DNA of 64,000 nucleotides from NCBI GenBank assembly GCA_016929335.1, contig JAFGIY010000193.1, positions 24,212-88,211 on the forward strand, read 5' to 3'. The notes beneath the pieces were generated by a model. It was not told the DNA's origin, did not search any database, and saw only the letters and a program-made list of their open reading frames with translations. The translations under genes and the position numbers were made by a program. Position 1 is the stretch's first letter. The number at the start of each line of letters is the position of its first letter. Shown here one piece after another: positions 49,581 to 59,556 of this stretch. The stretch comes from Acidobacteriota bacterium (lineage in GTDB: Bacteria; Acidobacteriota; UBA6911).

Positions 49581-52022
49581 TTGAAGACCACGCCCGCAAA
49601 GACAAAAACTCAGTCAAACAGGATTAAAACGGACGTCCTTGCTTCACTGCTGTTGATCGCTCTCGGAGTAATATTCTTTGCCGATGTGCTTTTTACATCC
49701 AAAAACTTTTATTACCGGGACATCCTGAATTTTCATTTCCCCCTCCATAAGATTCTGATCGATTCCTATTCCGGGGGAGAATTGCCCCTGTGGAATCCCT
49801 TTGTTTATCTCGGGCAGCCGATGCTGGCCAATCCCAATTATCTTGCTTTCTACCCAAGCAACCTGCTTCACCTGCTCATCCCGTTTAATTACGCATTCAA
49901 GCTCCATTTCCTCCTTCATCCTATTCTGGGCGGACTGGGGACCTACTTTCTTTTGCGGCGCCTCGATCTCAAACCGTTTTCCGCTTTGGCCGGAGCAGTT
50001 TCTTACCAGTTTTCCGGCACTGTTCTGGCGTTTTTGAATCTATACAACCTGGTGCCCGCCACTGCTTTGATCCCCTGGATTGGCTGGGCATTCCAGGGAG
50101 CACTTAATGGGCATAGAGTTCGGCGTGTTCTGTTGCTCGGATTTTTGGCGGCATTGCTGATCCTTGTTTTCGAACCCATTCTGCTTCAATGCTGCGCTTT
50201 TCTGATACTGGCACTTTTAATCTTTTATCTGTCTGACAAAAAAGATTGGAAGCAGCAGCTGAAGATTCCGGCATTTGTGATTCTGTGGGCAGTGTTGTTC
50301 GCTTTCGGTATCGCGGCAATACAGATGGTTCCAACCTTTGAACTCCTTCCGCTTTCCGCACGAGGATCAGGTCTTCAGGAATCCATGGCACTGAAGTGGT
50401 CCATGCACCCAATGGATTTGCTGAACACAATCATACCGAATTTCTATGGTTTCTTTTTCACGCTGGGTTCGGCAACTTCGTGGGGAGAAAATTATCACGA
50501 ATTCCGGGAGCCCTATCTGGTTTCTTTCTTTATCGGTTCTTTTACTCTTCTTCTGGGTGCACTGGCTTTCTTTTCCGCGCGGAAACGATTGCGCAGCATC
50601 CTTTTTGCTTTTTCGGCGATTACGTTGATTCTTGCTCTGGGGAAATTCGGATTGCTTTATGCCTTTCTCTTTCAGCATCTGCCGCTGTTCAATCTGGGGC
50701 GATATCCTTCAAAATACTTTCTTATAACGACGCTCTTCATTTGCATGCTTGCAGCGCTTGGTCTGGAAACGGCTGTTGAGAAGGTCGCCCAAAAGGAGCG
50801 TCGAGGCATGCAGAGGATCCTTACAGCAGGCTTGATTACAGGTTTCGTGATCCTGTGCTTCGGATTAGTCTGGATTTGGAATGTGCAGTGGCTGGAATCT
50901 CTGATCAGGGATGCAACACCCTCTTCAGCAGCGGCAGCTAAGGATTTCCACGCCATAGCCGCCGGCCTTGCCCGATCTATGGCTTCAACCGGCGCGTTTC
51001 TGATACTGGGAGCACTGATAATTCTTAAATGGCCGAGACTGAAGAATTATGGAAAACTGATTGAACTTGTAGTGCTCCTGATTGTTGTGATTGAGCTTGC
51101 AGCGCCCAATATGGGACTGGCGCCTTATATTTCCGACGCCGATGTGGAATATGTTCCGGATCTGGCGCGTCAATCCGTACCGGCAAATTCCAATCAGCTC
51201 TTCCGCGCAGTCACACCCAATTACATAGCGACTCTGCCTGAACATATGACCTTGAAAGCGCCTAATCGCTCAGTGGCCTGGCAGGTACTGTACAACAAAC
51301 GCAGCGGTTTAAGTTTCGACGGAATCAAAAATGGGGTTCAATACTCCCTTTTCGATCCCGTGGATAACCTGAACAGCCGGGAATCCGACACGCTTATGCG
51401 ACGCAGCAGCAACCTGTCGCAATCGGATAAGCTGATGTTGCTGGCAAACTTGAACACATCGCTGGTTCCAGCAGTAGGCGCTCTTCCAGAACCGGACCTG
51501 ACGGAGCTTGGGACAATCGATACGCACAGTGATCTTGATTTTCGGCTTTATCGGATCAACAACATTCTTCCCCGCGCCTATTTTGCGACCGAAACGATTT
51601 CAGTATCTTCTCAGGAGGAGGCTTTAAACCGGCTGATCGAATCCAAATCATTGCTTTCAAACAAGGTAATTCTTGAATCTCAGCAGAAAGATCCTGCAGT
51701 GACTTCATCTATAGATTCAGCCTCCGTAAACATCAGCCGGTATGAGAATTCACGAGTAGTATGCCAGGTTAGAACTGATACTCCCGGCCATGTAGTATTG
51801 CTGGACAGCTGGTATCCGGGCTGGAAGGCTTATGTTGACGGACGCGAAGTTGAAGTCCAAAGGGCTAATTATGCTTTTCGGGCAGTTGAGGTTGCTCGGG
51901 GCACTCACAAACTGGAATTCATCTTTGCACCGAAATCTTTCTATGCGGGTGCAGGGATCACTTTCTTAACCATGCTCATCGGCCTCACAATTGCAGCATT
52001 CTTCATCTTAAAACGAAAGTAA
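49581..52022 (+). CDS. YfhO family membrane protein
   Basis: Long multi-TM protein; FYYRDILNFHFPLHKILIDSYSGGELPLWNPFVYLGQPMLANPN and C-terminal VVLLDSWYPGWKAYVDGREVEVQRANYAFRAVEV. Confidence 0.9.
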   Translation: MKTTPAKTKTQSNRIKTDVLASLLLIALGVIFFADVLFTSKNFYYRDILNFHFPLHKILIDSYSGGELPLWNPFVYLGQPMLANPNYLAFYPSNLLHLLIPFNYAFKLHFLLHPILGGLGTYFLLRRLDLKPFSALAGAVSYQFSGTVLAFLNLYNLVPATALIPWIGWAFQGALNGHRVRRVLLLGFLAALLILVFEPILLQCCAFLILALLIFYLSDKKDWKQQLKIPAFVILWAVLFAFGIAAIQMVPTFELLPLSARGSGLQESMALKWSMHPMDLLNTIIPNFYGFFFTLGSATSWGENYHEFREPYLVSFFIGSFTLLLGALAFFSARKRLRSILFAFSAITLILALGKFGLLYAFLFQHLPLFNLGRYPSKYFLITTLFICMLAALGLETAVEKVAQKERRGMQRILTAGLITGFVILCFGLVWIWNVQWLESLIRDATPSSAAAAKDFHAIAAGLARSMASTGAFLILGALIILKWPRLKNYGKLIELVVLLIVVIELAAPNMGLAPYISDADVEYVPDLARQSVPANSNQLFRAVTPNYIATLPEHMTLKAPNRSVAWQVLYNKRSGLSFDGIKNGVQYSLFDPVDNLNSRESDTLMRRSSNLSQSDKLMLLANLNTSLVPAVGALPEPDLTELGTIDTHSDLDFRLYRINNILPRAYFATETISVSSQEEALNRLIESKSLLSNKVILESQQKDPAVTSSIDSASVNISRYENSRVVCQVRTDTPGHVVLLDSWYPGWKAYVDGREVEVQRANYAFRAVEVARGTHKLEFIFAPKSFYAGAGITFLTMLIGLTIAAFFILKRK

Positions 52023-52226
52023 TCGTGAATACCTGCTGACGATTATGATAGGGGAGCCCGGCTTTCGGAATTATCCAAAATATGGCCGGATATGCTTTCG
52101 CATTATTATCCGCCCCAGGTTTATTTTTCTTGCCGGCGTATAGGAAAAATAGGCCGCATCTTTTTGAAACAGACGTTTGCAATTCCTGATGATTGCGACT
52201 TATGCAACCTCTCCGGGTTCTGTTAA

Positions 52227-52294
52227 GGCCGTATAGTCTGGAACACACCATAATTGTTCCTCAGGTTGGGAAAATGGAATTCGGAATTCTTTGC
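52227..52294 (+). repeat. 68-bp direct repeat, copy 1
   Basis: GGCCGTATA...ATTGTTCCTCAGGTTGGGAAAATGGAATTCGGAATTCTTTGC; matches 56313..56379. Confidence 0.8.
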
Positions 52295-52368
52295 CCCTTC
52301 GCCTTTATCGCCGGGATACGAGTCTTTTACGGCGAAGGAATGCCGGTGAACGATCCTGCCAGAGCCGG

Positions 52369-53487
52369 TCAGTCCCGGAACCGGCGATCTTTGAGATTCT
52401 TCTTTGCGCTTCTTCCCGTGACTTTTTTCCAGCGCTCCTTTTCCACCCAGCTTGCGCTGTGGCTGCTTTTCAGTTCGGAATATCGCGCCTCCCTGGAAAG
52501 CTTGAAATAGCCGGCCAGTCTCCCGGGATCCAGTTCTCCCCGGGCAATCGCATCACGGACCCGGCAGCCGGGTTCTGTGCGGTGGCTGCAGTCCCGGAAT
52601 TGGCACTGTTCTGCCAGAGATTGGATATCCTCGAAAGTGGAGTCGAGGCCCGTATCGAGCGACCAGACCTGGAGCTCCCTCATTCCGGGCGTATCCATGA
52701 TCAGGCCGCCGGAAGGAAGGAAGAAAAGATGCCGGGCCGAAGTGGTGTGCTTTCCCCGTCCGGTGTCCACATCCGTTTCCCGGACGTCCTGAGCCTTCCT
52801 CCCAAGCAGACGGTTTATGATGGAGGACTTGCCCACTCCGGAAGAGCCAAGCAATGCAATCGTCCGCCCTTTTCCGGCATAGTCTGAGAAGCATTCCATA
52901 CCGTAGCCTTCCACTGCGCTTACGGCATGGACCGGGATCCCGGGAGCCAGGGATCTCGCCTGCTGAAGGCGGGCTGCAATAACCGTGCACGTATCCGCTT
53001 TGTTCAGGATGATTGCCGGATCGGCGCCGCTTTCCCAGGCAACCGCAAGATATCTTTCGATCCTGCGCGGATTGAAATCGGCATCCAGGCCGCTTACCAG
53101 GCAGACGGTATCGATATTGGATGCGATCACCTGCCTGCCGATGGCAGTCCCGGCTTGCTTCCTGTAAAACGAAGTTTTGCGCGGAAGAAGCAGCCGTATC
53201 AGGGTGGTGAGACCGTTTTGCGGACGATCGGCCAGCACCCAGTCCCCGCAGACGGGCATCCCGTCCGAATCCGTCGAATCATAGCGCAGCGATCCCGCGA
53301 TCCGCGCCGGCAGTTCGCCTTCTTCCGAGATCAGGCGATAGATTTCTCTGCTCTGGAACGACACGCGGGCCGGAATGAGGCTTTCGTTCTTATGTTTCGA
53401 ATAATGGTCGCTGAAAAAGGAGTTCCAACCTATATCCTCTAAATTCAATGCAGTATCCTCCGGCAATGTGCGCAGACTGCGGTGCAA
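52369..53487 (-). CDS. rsgA: Ribosome small subunit-dependent GTPase A
   Basis: ILNKADTC, GSSGVGKSSIINRLLG, DTPGMRELQVW, C-terminal CRDCSH-like zinc region (CQFRDCSHRTEPGCRVRDAI). Confidence 0.95.
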   Translation of the reverse strand: MHRSLRTLPEDTALNLEDIGWNSFFSDHYSKHKNESLIPARVSFQSREIYRLISEEGELPARIAGSLRYDSTDSDGMPVCGDWVLADRPQNGLTTLIRLLLPRKTSFYRKQAGTAIGRQVIASNIDTVCLVSGLDADFNPRRIERYLAVAWESGADPAIILNKADTCTVIAARLQQARSLAPGIPVHAVSAVEGYGMECFSDYAGKGRTIALLGSSGVGKSSIINRLLGRKAQDVRETDVDTGRGKHTTSARHLFFLPSGGLIMDTPGMRELQVWSLDTGLDSTFEDIQSLAEQCQFRDCSHRTEPGCRVRDAIARGELDPGRLAGYFKLSREARYSELKSSHSASWVEKERWKKVTGRSAKKNLKDRRFRD

Positions 53488-53694
53488 AAGCGCAGGACCG
53501 GATTCCGGCCGCGGCTATGGAGTTATGGTAAAGGCAGTCTGTGCTGGTGGAGATCAGGAGTGCGCACACGCATCCGCCAAACAGATGGATGAGCACTCAT
53601 CGATGCGCTGTAACTAGAGGACAATCATATGCTGTACCGGTAGTGATGCTACCACTCGTTCGGACTGACGGCAAGCCTTCGGTTCCAGTGAAAG

Positions 53695-56271
53695 CTATCG
53701 GCCCGCTTGCCTCGGTTTTACAAGGACCACATAATCCAGGGTGCTGCCGGGAATAGCAATCTTCTCCCCCTCACTGGCGGTGCGCTGTAGCATGCCGCAA
53801 TCGGCAAGCCACAGGTCGTGAGCGCGCCAGACGCCCCGGGCGCCGGTATCGGCAAATCCGGTTGCCGCAAGGTCTTTCCGCAGGGCTTCGGCCGCGTCGG
53901 CCGTCTTCCGGTCCGGCTGTTTGAGTGTGTGGAGAGGGAAGGTTCCCGTCGAATAAAGCACGAAAACGTCCGCAGGCGCGGTCACCCGGAAAGACAGGTC
54001 TGTCCTGTTTTCTTCCAGGCTGAGGCGCTTCGTGGCGATCCAGGCTGCTCCGGCTGCAATATCCGGAATGGCGTCAAACGTATTGTCGGACTGCCCGTCG
54101 ACCTCATAATAGAAAGGCCCCTGGCTTTCGGCGGGCCGGTCGATGAAGATCGCAGGATTGTCCGCATTGGAGCTTTTGAGACCGGCTACGATCGAATCGG
54201 CCTCTTCCGGCATCGATCCGCCTTCCGGGGCTTTCTGATAAAGGATCATTGACTGCGACAGGCCGCGGCTGTCCCGCACTTCGATCGCATTCCTGCCGGG
54301 AGAAAGGGACGGCTTCCAGAAGAAGACATTGTTGATGACGGTGCCCGCCGTCGGCGCCGCCTGTTTGTTCTCCGTTTTCGTCGAATCCGGCTGCGCGTAA
54401 TCGCCGTTTTTCTTCACGCCGAAAGATCTGCCGTTGACGAAAAGCTCGACCCGGTCGGCATTGGAATAAGCCTTGATCCCGTCGTCCGGTGCGAACCGGC
54501 GGTAGAAATGGTGCCTGCCGCACAAATGCAGGACGAGTTCCTCCGGCCGCAGGAAGGAGCGGAACAGGTAGTAGTAATCCTTGGGCATGCCCGCCAGCGT
54601 CCAGATGCCCTTGGTGTTGCGGTTGCCCTTGAACTTTTTGTTGTAGAACTCGCGGAAATTCCACCACAGGAACATCTTGTGCCCTGACGGATTGTTGCGG
54701 AAGACGGTCTGGAAGCGAAACTCCGCAAAGAGCTCGCAGTACTCTTCCGGCTCAAACCTGTCCACCTCCCAGCGGATCGTGCCGTAAGGAACGTGATGGG
54801 TCGGCCAGCTCCCGGCGCCGGTTTCGGAGGTGTAGGCGTTTTCGGGCAGCCGGGCGAAATCCGAATAATGCCCGTTGTACCAGCCCTGATAGGTATTGCC
54901 GGCTACGAAATCGACATTGGATGGCTTTTCGCCCGCCGAGGCATAGGTCGTCAGCCGCGTTCGGTCTTCCTGCCGGATGATGTCGGCATAGTGCGAGGCA
55001 ACCTCCTGGTAGGTCTCATTGCCGCTGCTCCAGAAAAGGATGCTCGGATGGTTCCAGTTCTGGCGAACCATCTCGCGGGTGATGCGTTCGCCGTCGATAT
55101 TCGGACGGGTCTCGTGCTTGACTCCTTTGTCCCACTTCTGCCCGGCCAGTCCGTTTTCGGCCCAGATTGCGATCCCCCTTTCGTCGGCCAGGTTGTATTC
55201 ATATCTCCTGTGTGGGTAATGCGCCAGCCGGACTGTATTGGCGCCCAGATCTGTCATACCGTCCCATTCGGCCCGCAGCTCTTTGTCGCTCATGGCGTTC
55301 CAGGCGGCTTCACTCTGATGATGCTTGCAGACGCCGCGGACATGCAGTTCTCTGCCGTTGAGCATGAAGCGCTCACCGTCCATGACTACGGTGCGAAAGC
55401 CCGTGCGCTCGATCAGGACATCCGTCCGCCTGCCGCCGGCATAAATTTCCGTCTTCACGGTGTAGAGATTGGGCGCGCCGATATCCCAGAGCTTCGGGCC
55501 GGTGATGGATTCCACGGCCGTTATCGTCCGGATCGTTCCGGCCGGAAGCGAAGCCGAGGCGGTGACACTCGCGCACCGCGTGCCGTCCGGCCCTGTGATT
55601 GTATGCCGGACCTCTGCCTCCACGGCCTGATCGCTGCCGTTGTGCAGCACGGTGCGTACCTCCAGATCGGCCTTTTCCGCACGGATGTTTTTCGGCGTCA
55701 GATAAACTCCCGTCGATCCCATGTCAGGATAGATGTGCACGGCGCCGGTCTTGATAAGCCATATCGGCCGATACAGCCCGCCGTTGGTGTAGTAGAGATT
55801 GGATTGTGACAGGCAGTCGACCGCTTCATCCGGGCGGTTGGCTACGCGGACCAGCAGTTCGTTGTCCCGTCCGAACAGGAGCGCAGGCGTCAGATCGAAC
55901 GCGGCGGCGGTGAACGCCCCGCGGTGCCGTCCCACGGGCTTTCCGTTGACGTATACATCAGCCACCGAACCGGCGCCTTCGAGAAGCAGGAAGAAGCGGC
56001 GATCCGTTTCGCCGCCTGCGGCATGAAAGGAATTTCGATACCAGCCGGCGGATTCTTCATGCAGGCCCGACAGCCTGAAGGCGTGCGGAACGGTCACCGA
56101 TGTCCATGAAGCCTGCTCTGGAAGGATGGGGCTTTTCCCCTCCGGCGTCGAATCCGGGCAGAACTGCCATTGTTCGAGCAGGATCTTTTCCCGCGAAAAA
56201 TCGGGTGCTGTCCCGCCACATCCGAATGCAAACAGGATGGCTGCCCATAAAGCAGCCGGTGCATATCTCAT
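53695..56271 (-). CDS. Glycoside hydrolase family 2 protein, predicted lipoprotein
   Basis: Lipobox-like LFAFGCGG; GVCKHHQSEAAWNAMSDKELRAEWDGMTDLGANTVRLAHYPH, ILFWSSGNET, YTSETGAGSW. Confidence 0.92.
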   Translation of the reverse strand: MRYAPAALWAAILFAFGCGGTAPDFSREKILLEQWQFCPDSTPEGKSPILPEQASWTSVTVPHAFRLSGLHEESAGWYRNSFHAAGGETDRRFFLLLEGAGSVADVYVNGKPVGRHRGAFTAAAFDLTPALLFGRDNELLVRVANRPDEAVDCLSQSNLYYTNGGLYRPIWLIKTGAVHIYPDMGSTGVYLTPKNIRAEKADLEVRTVLHNGSDQAVEAEVRHTITGPDGTRCASVTASASLPAGTIRTITAVESITGPKLWDIGAPNLYTVKTEIYAGGRRTDVLIERTGFRTVVMDGERFMLNGRELHVRGVCKHHQSEAAWNAMSDKELRAEWDGMTDLGANTVRLAHYPHRRYEYNLADERGIAIWAENGLAGQKWDKGVKHETRPNIDGERITREMVRQNWNHPSILFWSSGNETYQEVASHYADIIRQEDRTRLTTYASAGEKPSNVDFVAGNTYQGWYNGHYSDFARLPENAYTSETGAGSWPTHHVPYGTIRWEVDRFEPEEYCELFAEFRFQTVFRNNPSGHKMFLWWNFREFYNKKFKGNRNTKGIWTLAGMPKDYYYLFRSFLRPEELVLHLCGRHHFYRRFAPDDGIKAYSNADRVELFVNGRSFGVKKNGDYAQPDSTKTENKQAAPTAGTVINNVFFWKPSLSPGRNAIEVRDSRGLSQSMILYQKAPEGGSMPEEADSIVAGLKSSNADNPAIFIDRPAESQGPFYYEVDGQSDNTFDAIPDIAAGAAWIATKRLSLEENRTDLSFRVTAPADVFVLYSTGTFPLHTLKQPDRKTADAAEALRKDLAATGFADTGARGVWRAHDLWLADCGMLQRTASEGEKIAIPGSTLDYVVLVKPRQAGR

Positions 56272-56312
56272 GCAGTTCTCCTCGATAAAAAGCAAATCCC
56301 TGGTCCCGATAG

Positions 56313-56379
56313 GGCCGTATATCATGCAACACTGTATGATTATTGCTCAGGTTGGGACAATGGAATTCGGAGTTTTTGC
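56313..56379 (+). repeat. Direct repeat, copy 2
   Basis: GGCCGTATA...TTATTGCTCAGGTTGGGACAATGGAATTCGGAGTTTTTGC; matches 52227..52294. Confidence 0.8.
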
Positions 56380-56402
56380 GTACTCTGCCGGAGTGATATT
56401 TC

Positions 56403-56450
56403 TCAACTCAAAGACTCCAGGGCTCTGAGGCTCTAAGAAAAGCTCCCAAT
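56403..56450 (+). repeat. 48-bp dispersed repeat, copy 2
   Basis: TCAACTCAAAGACTCCAGGGCTCTGAGGCTCTAAGAAAAGCTCCCAAT; 43/48 with 42173..42220. Confidence 0.8.
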
Positions 56451-56670
56451 TCAGGTCTACGGTTTTACCGGAGATTCCTGACTCGGCTGCCCTCTTCATG
56501 AGCGGACCATTTGATATGTCAGGAACCATTTCCCACTGTGTAAAATTCAGGGACCGGGCATTGATGATGAAAAACTGTGAGCATGTTAAGCCGCATGAAC
56601 TTTTTCACCAATGAGCTCGTATTGAATTATCAGAAGCAGACAGACATAAGCACTGTGGGGGGCAATAAAA

Positions 56671-57027
56671 ATGATCTGCGAAAACTGCCATAGCAACATA
56701 GCCGATAATTCCACTTTTTGTAATTACTGCGGCGCACGGCAAAACGTTGCGCCGGTCAGCGGGGCGCCGGCTCCCAAACGGCTGATGCGGTCGGTAACAG
56801 ACTGTAAGATTGCGGGTGTATGCGGAGGCATAGCTGAATATTTCGATATGGATTCGTCCATCGTCCGCCTGGTCTGGGTGCTGGTAGTCCTGATGCCCAT
56901 TCCCTTCGTTCCGGCCTTCATCGGTTACTTTGTGGCGTGGATCGTTATGCCCAAGGCTCCTTTGCCTGCCGTAGCCAAGGCGCCGCCTCCGCCAATAGTA
57001 ATACCGAATTCCACACAGACGGCGTAG
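56671..57027 (+). CDS. Zinc-ribbon plus PspC domain protein
   Basis: CENCHSNIADNSTFCNYCG, LMRSVTDCKIAGVCGGIAEYFDMDSSIVRLVWVL. Confidence 0.92.
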   Translation: MICENCHSNIADNSTFCNYCGARQNVAPVSGAPAPKRLMRSVTDCKIAGVCGGIAEYFDMDSSIVRLVWVLVVLMPIPFVPAFIGYFVAWIVMPKAPLPAVAKAPPPPIVIPNSTQTA

Positions 57028-57074
57028 CTCCGTCTGATTTCCGGAGCAATCTCTGCATGCGATCGCTCTGCGAA

Positions 57075-58442
57075 TCAGATAAAAAGCTTGCCCGGATTAA
57101 AAATTCCTTCGGGATCGATTAGATTCTTGATCTGTTTCATCAGTTCCAGGCTTTCGCGGTGTTCATCAGGCAGGAAGCAGCGCTTTCCGATTCCTACTCC
57201 ATGTTCACCGGTGCACGTTCCCTCGAATGCCAACGCTTTTTCGACGATACGGCGGTTTGCTTCCTCCACCCTCGACCATCGGCTCCTATCAGACGGCAAA
57301 TCCATGACGATGACATGAATATTGCCGTCGCCTGCATGTCCGAAAACGTAGGCCAGGAGATCTCCAACCTCCTGCTTGATGAAGGCAGCCATGTTGCTGT
57401 AATGGGAAAGCGGTACAGCGATATCCATAATAAGAGGCAGCAGTCCGGGGTGTTGCCTTTTGATGGACTCAAACGTCAGGTATCGCATCTCCCAGAGACG
57501 ATCTCTTTCTTCCTTCCCGATCCCTTTGTCAATGAAAGTGCAGCCGTTTTCTCTGCAGATCTCTTCAATGAAGGTCATCTCGGCTTTTAATCCTTCGTCG
57601 CTGAATCCATTGAATTCCATGAGCAACGTTGGACTCTCTTCCATGGCAAGATTTCTGTCCCGATTAAGCACCCCGATCACGTTGCTGTCCATAAATTCCA
57701 TCGCGGCCGGAGACAGCCCTGAATTCATGACCTGGAATACCGTGTCGGTCGCTTTCCTGACTTCGGGGAAGGTGACGCGCAGTGCCATGAAATTTGCCGG
57801 AAGACCGGCAAGCTTCAGCGTTGCCTCGGTGATGAGGCCGAGCGTTCCTTCCGCTCCTACAAAAAGGTGCAGGAGGTCGTAGCCCGACGAGCTCTTCCGT
57901 GCGCGGTTCCCGATTCGGAGCACCTGGCCCCCCGGAAGAACGACAATGAGCCGCATGACGTAATCTTTTGTTGCCCCGTATTTGACGGTCCTGATGCCGC
58001 TCGCATTATTCCCGATCATTCCTCCAATGGTGGCCGCAGCTCCAGGATCAGGCGGGAAAAAGAGGCCGTTGCGGCTCAGCGTCTTGTTTAGTTCTTTGTA
58101 CACGACACCCGCTTCCACATCGACCTGGAAGTCTTCGGGCCGGATCGAAAGTATCTTCTGCATCTCCTGGAAGTCGACCACAATCCCATGGTTCACAGGA
58201 ATGGGATTGCCTTCAAGACTTGTTCCGACGCCCCAGCCCGTAACGGGGATCTTCCGCTCAAATGCATAGCGGGCAACCCTGCTTACCTCGTCCGTGCTGT
58301 GAGGCCAGAGAACGACGTCGGGAAGAACCGGCGGATGGTAGGATTCGTCGTGGGAATGCAGATTGAGAACCGATTCGCCGGTGGAGACGAATTTCTCACC
58401 GACAATTGCCTTGAGATTAAGAAGATCATCGTTCGTGACCAT
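57075..58442 (-). CDS. FAD-binding oxidoreductase, GlcD/D-lactate dehydrogenase-like
   Basis: VTGWGVGTSLEGNPIPVNHGIVVDF, GNNASGIRTVKYGATKDYV, GTCTGEHGVGIGKR. Confidence 0.95.
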   Translation of the reverse strand: MVTNDDLLNLKAIVGEKFVSTGESVLNLHSHDESYHPPVLPDVVLWPHSTDEVSRVARYAFERKIPVTGWGVGTSLEGNPIPVNHGIVVDFQEMQKILSIRPEDFQVDVEAGVVYKELNKTLSRNGLFFPPDPGAAATIGGMIGNNASGIRTVKYGATKDYVMRLIVVLPGGQVLRIGNRARKSSSGYDLLHLFVGAEGTLGLITEATLKLAGLPANFMALRVTFPEVRKATDTVFQVMNSGLSPAAMEFMDSNVIGVLNRDRNLAMEESPTLLMEFNGFSDEGLKAEMTFIEEICRENGCTFIDKGIGKEERDRLWEMRYLTFESIKRQHPGLLPLIMDIAVPLSHYSNMAAFIKQEVGDLLAYVFGHAGDGNIHVIVMDLPSDRSRWSRVEEANRRIVEKALAFEGTCTGEHGVGIGKRCFLPDEHRESLELMKQIKNLIDPEGIFNPGKLFI

Positions 58443-58606
58443 GGCAGCCTCCGCGCCTGTGAAAACTGACTATAACAAAATGTGCAAGCGTATTTGTAGG
58501 AGTCTGATTCTGGGGTAAAATCCTTCCTTTTTTGCGTAAGGTCCTATACTTTATCGCTGTCGGAGTTCATCTCTAATCATTATGAGGAAAGGGATCAACA
58601 ACCTGT

Positions 58607-59227
58607 ATGGGTATTACTGAATTCATCGCGGCGTATGCAACTCAATTAATAGAAAAGACCGGCTATATAAGTGTTTTCATCCTCATGACCATGGAAAGCA
58701 TGGTTTTTCCGGTGCCAAGCGAAGCCGTTATGCCGTTTGCGGGTTTTTTGATCGAGCAAAAGACTTTTACCTGGTGGGGAGTCATTCTTGTCAGTACGCT
58801 CGGCAGCATCGTCGGTTCTCTCCTTTCCTATTACACCGGCTATTTCGGCGGGATGCCGTTTGTAAAGAGATTCGGCAAGTACGCACTTCTTGATGTTAAA
58901 GAGCTGGAAGCCACTGAAAGGTATTTTAAAAAGCGCGGCGAAATGACCATTTTTATCTGCCGTTTCATCCCGGTTGTGCGCCATCTTATTTCCATTCCTG
59001 CCGGCACGGGCAAGATGAATGTTGTCCGGTTTTCGATTTTCACAATCATCGGCGCAGGATTGTGGAACGCTTTTCTGACGTATGTCGGTTATGTGCTTAA
59101 AAGCAATTGGGATGAAGTGATGAAATACAGCCACATCATCGATATCGTGGTGGTGATATTCCTTCTGGCCATCGTCGGGCTGTATGTTTACCGGCACCTG
59201 AAAAGAAATAACGAAAAAACCTCATAA
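58607..59227 (+). CDS. DedA family membrane protein
   Basis: MESMVFPVPSEAVMPFAGFL, FICRFIPVVRHLISIPAG. Confidence 0.95.
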   Translation: MGITEFIAAYATQLIEKTGYISVFILMTMESMVFPVPSEAVMPFAGFLIEQKTFTWWGVILVSTLGSIVGSLLSYYTGYFGGMPFVKRFGKYALLDVKELEATERYFKKRGEMTIFICRFIPVVRHLISIPAGTGKMNVVRFSIFTIIGAGLWNAFLTYVGYVLKSNWDEVMKYSHIIDIVVVIFLLAIVGLYVYRHLKRNNEKTS

Positions 59228-59322
59228 CAAGCCGTGTGCGGGTCCGACTCTCAGGCTTGTCCAAATCTGGAATCGAAGCAACTTCCTAAAACATGTCGCT
59301 TCAGGATATGCATGAACTGAAT

Positions 59323-59350
59323 CATGTGGGTCGCGGCTTCAGCCGCGACA
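59323..59350 (+). repeat. Short palindromic core of the dispersed repeat
   Basis: CATGTGGGTCGCGGCTTCAGCCGCGACA. Confidence 0.75.
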
Positions 59351-59408
59351 GGTCCATGAAAAGAGAACATCAGGCATAAGTATTTCTCACACAGAGAATT
59401 AATGGCGC

Positions 59409-59526
59409 GTCGCGGCTGAAGCCGCGACCCACATAATGCTTTTGTTTATGTGCCCGTGGTAGTTTGGATTTGTGGATTGCGTCATCGCCGCTACAGCTTT
59501 AAAATCCGTTGTCGGGCTTTGAGATA
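59409..59526 (+). repeat. Dispersed palindromic repeat, copy B
   Basis: GTCGCGGCTGAAGCCGCGACCCACAT ... GGATTGCGTCATCGCCGCTACAG ... TTGTCGGGCTTTGAGATAA. Confidence 0.8.
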
Positions 59527-59556
59527 ACCTCCAAACTGCCGCACTCCAAATCAAGA

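Noticed and set aside
54793-55809. 338-aa plus-strand ORF opposite the GH2 gene
   Set aside because: Antisense open frame, expected in high-GC coding sequence; no recognised domain.
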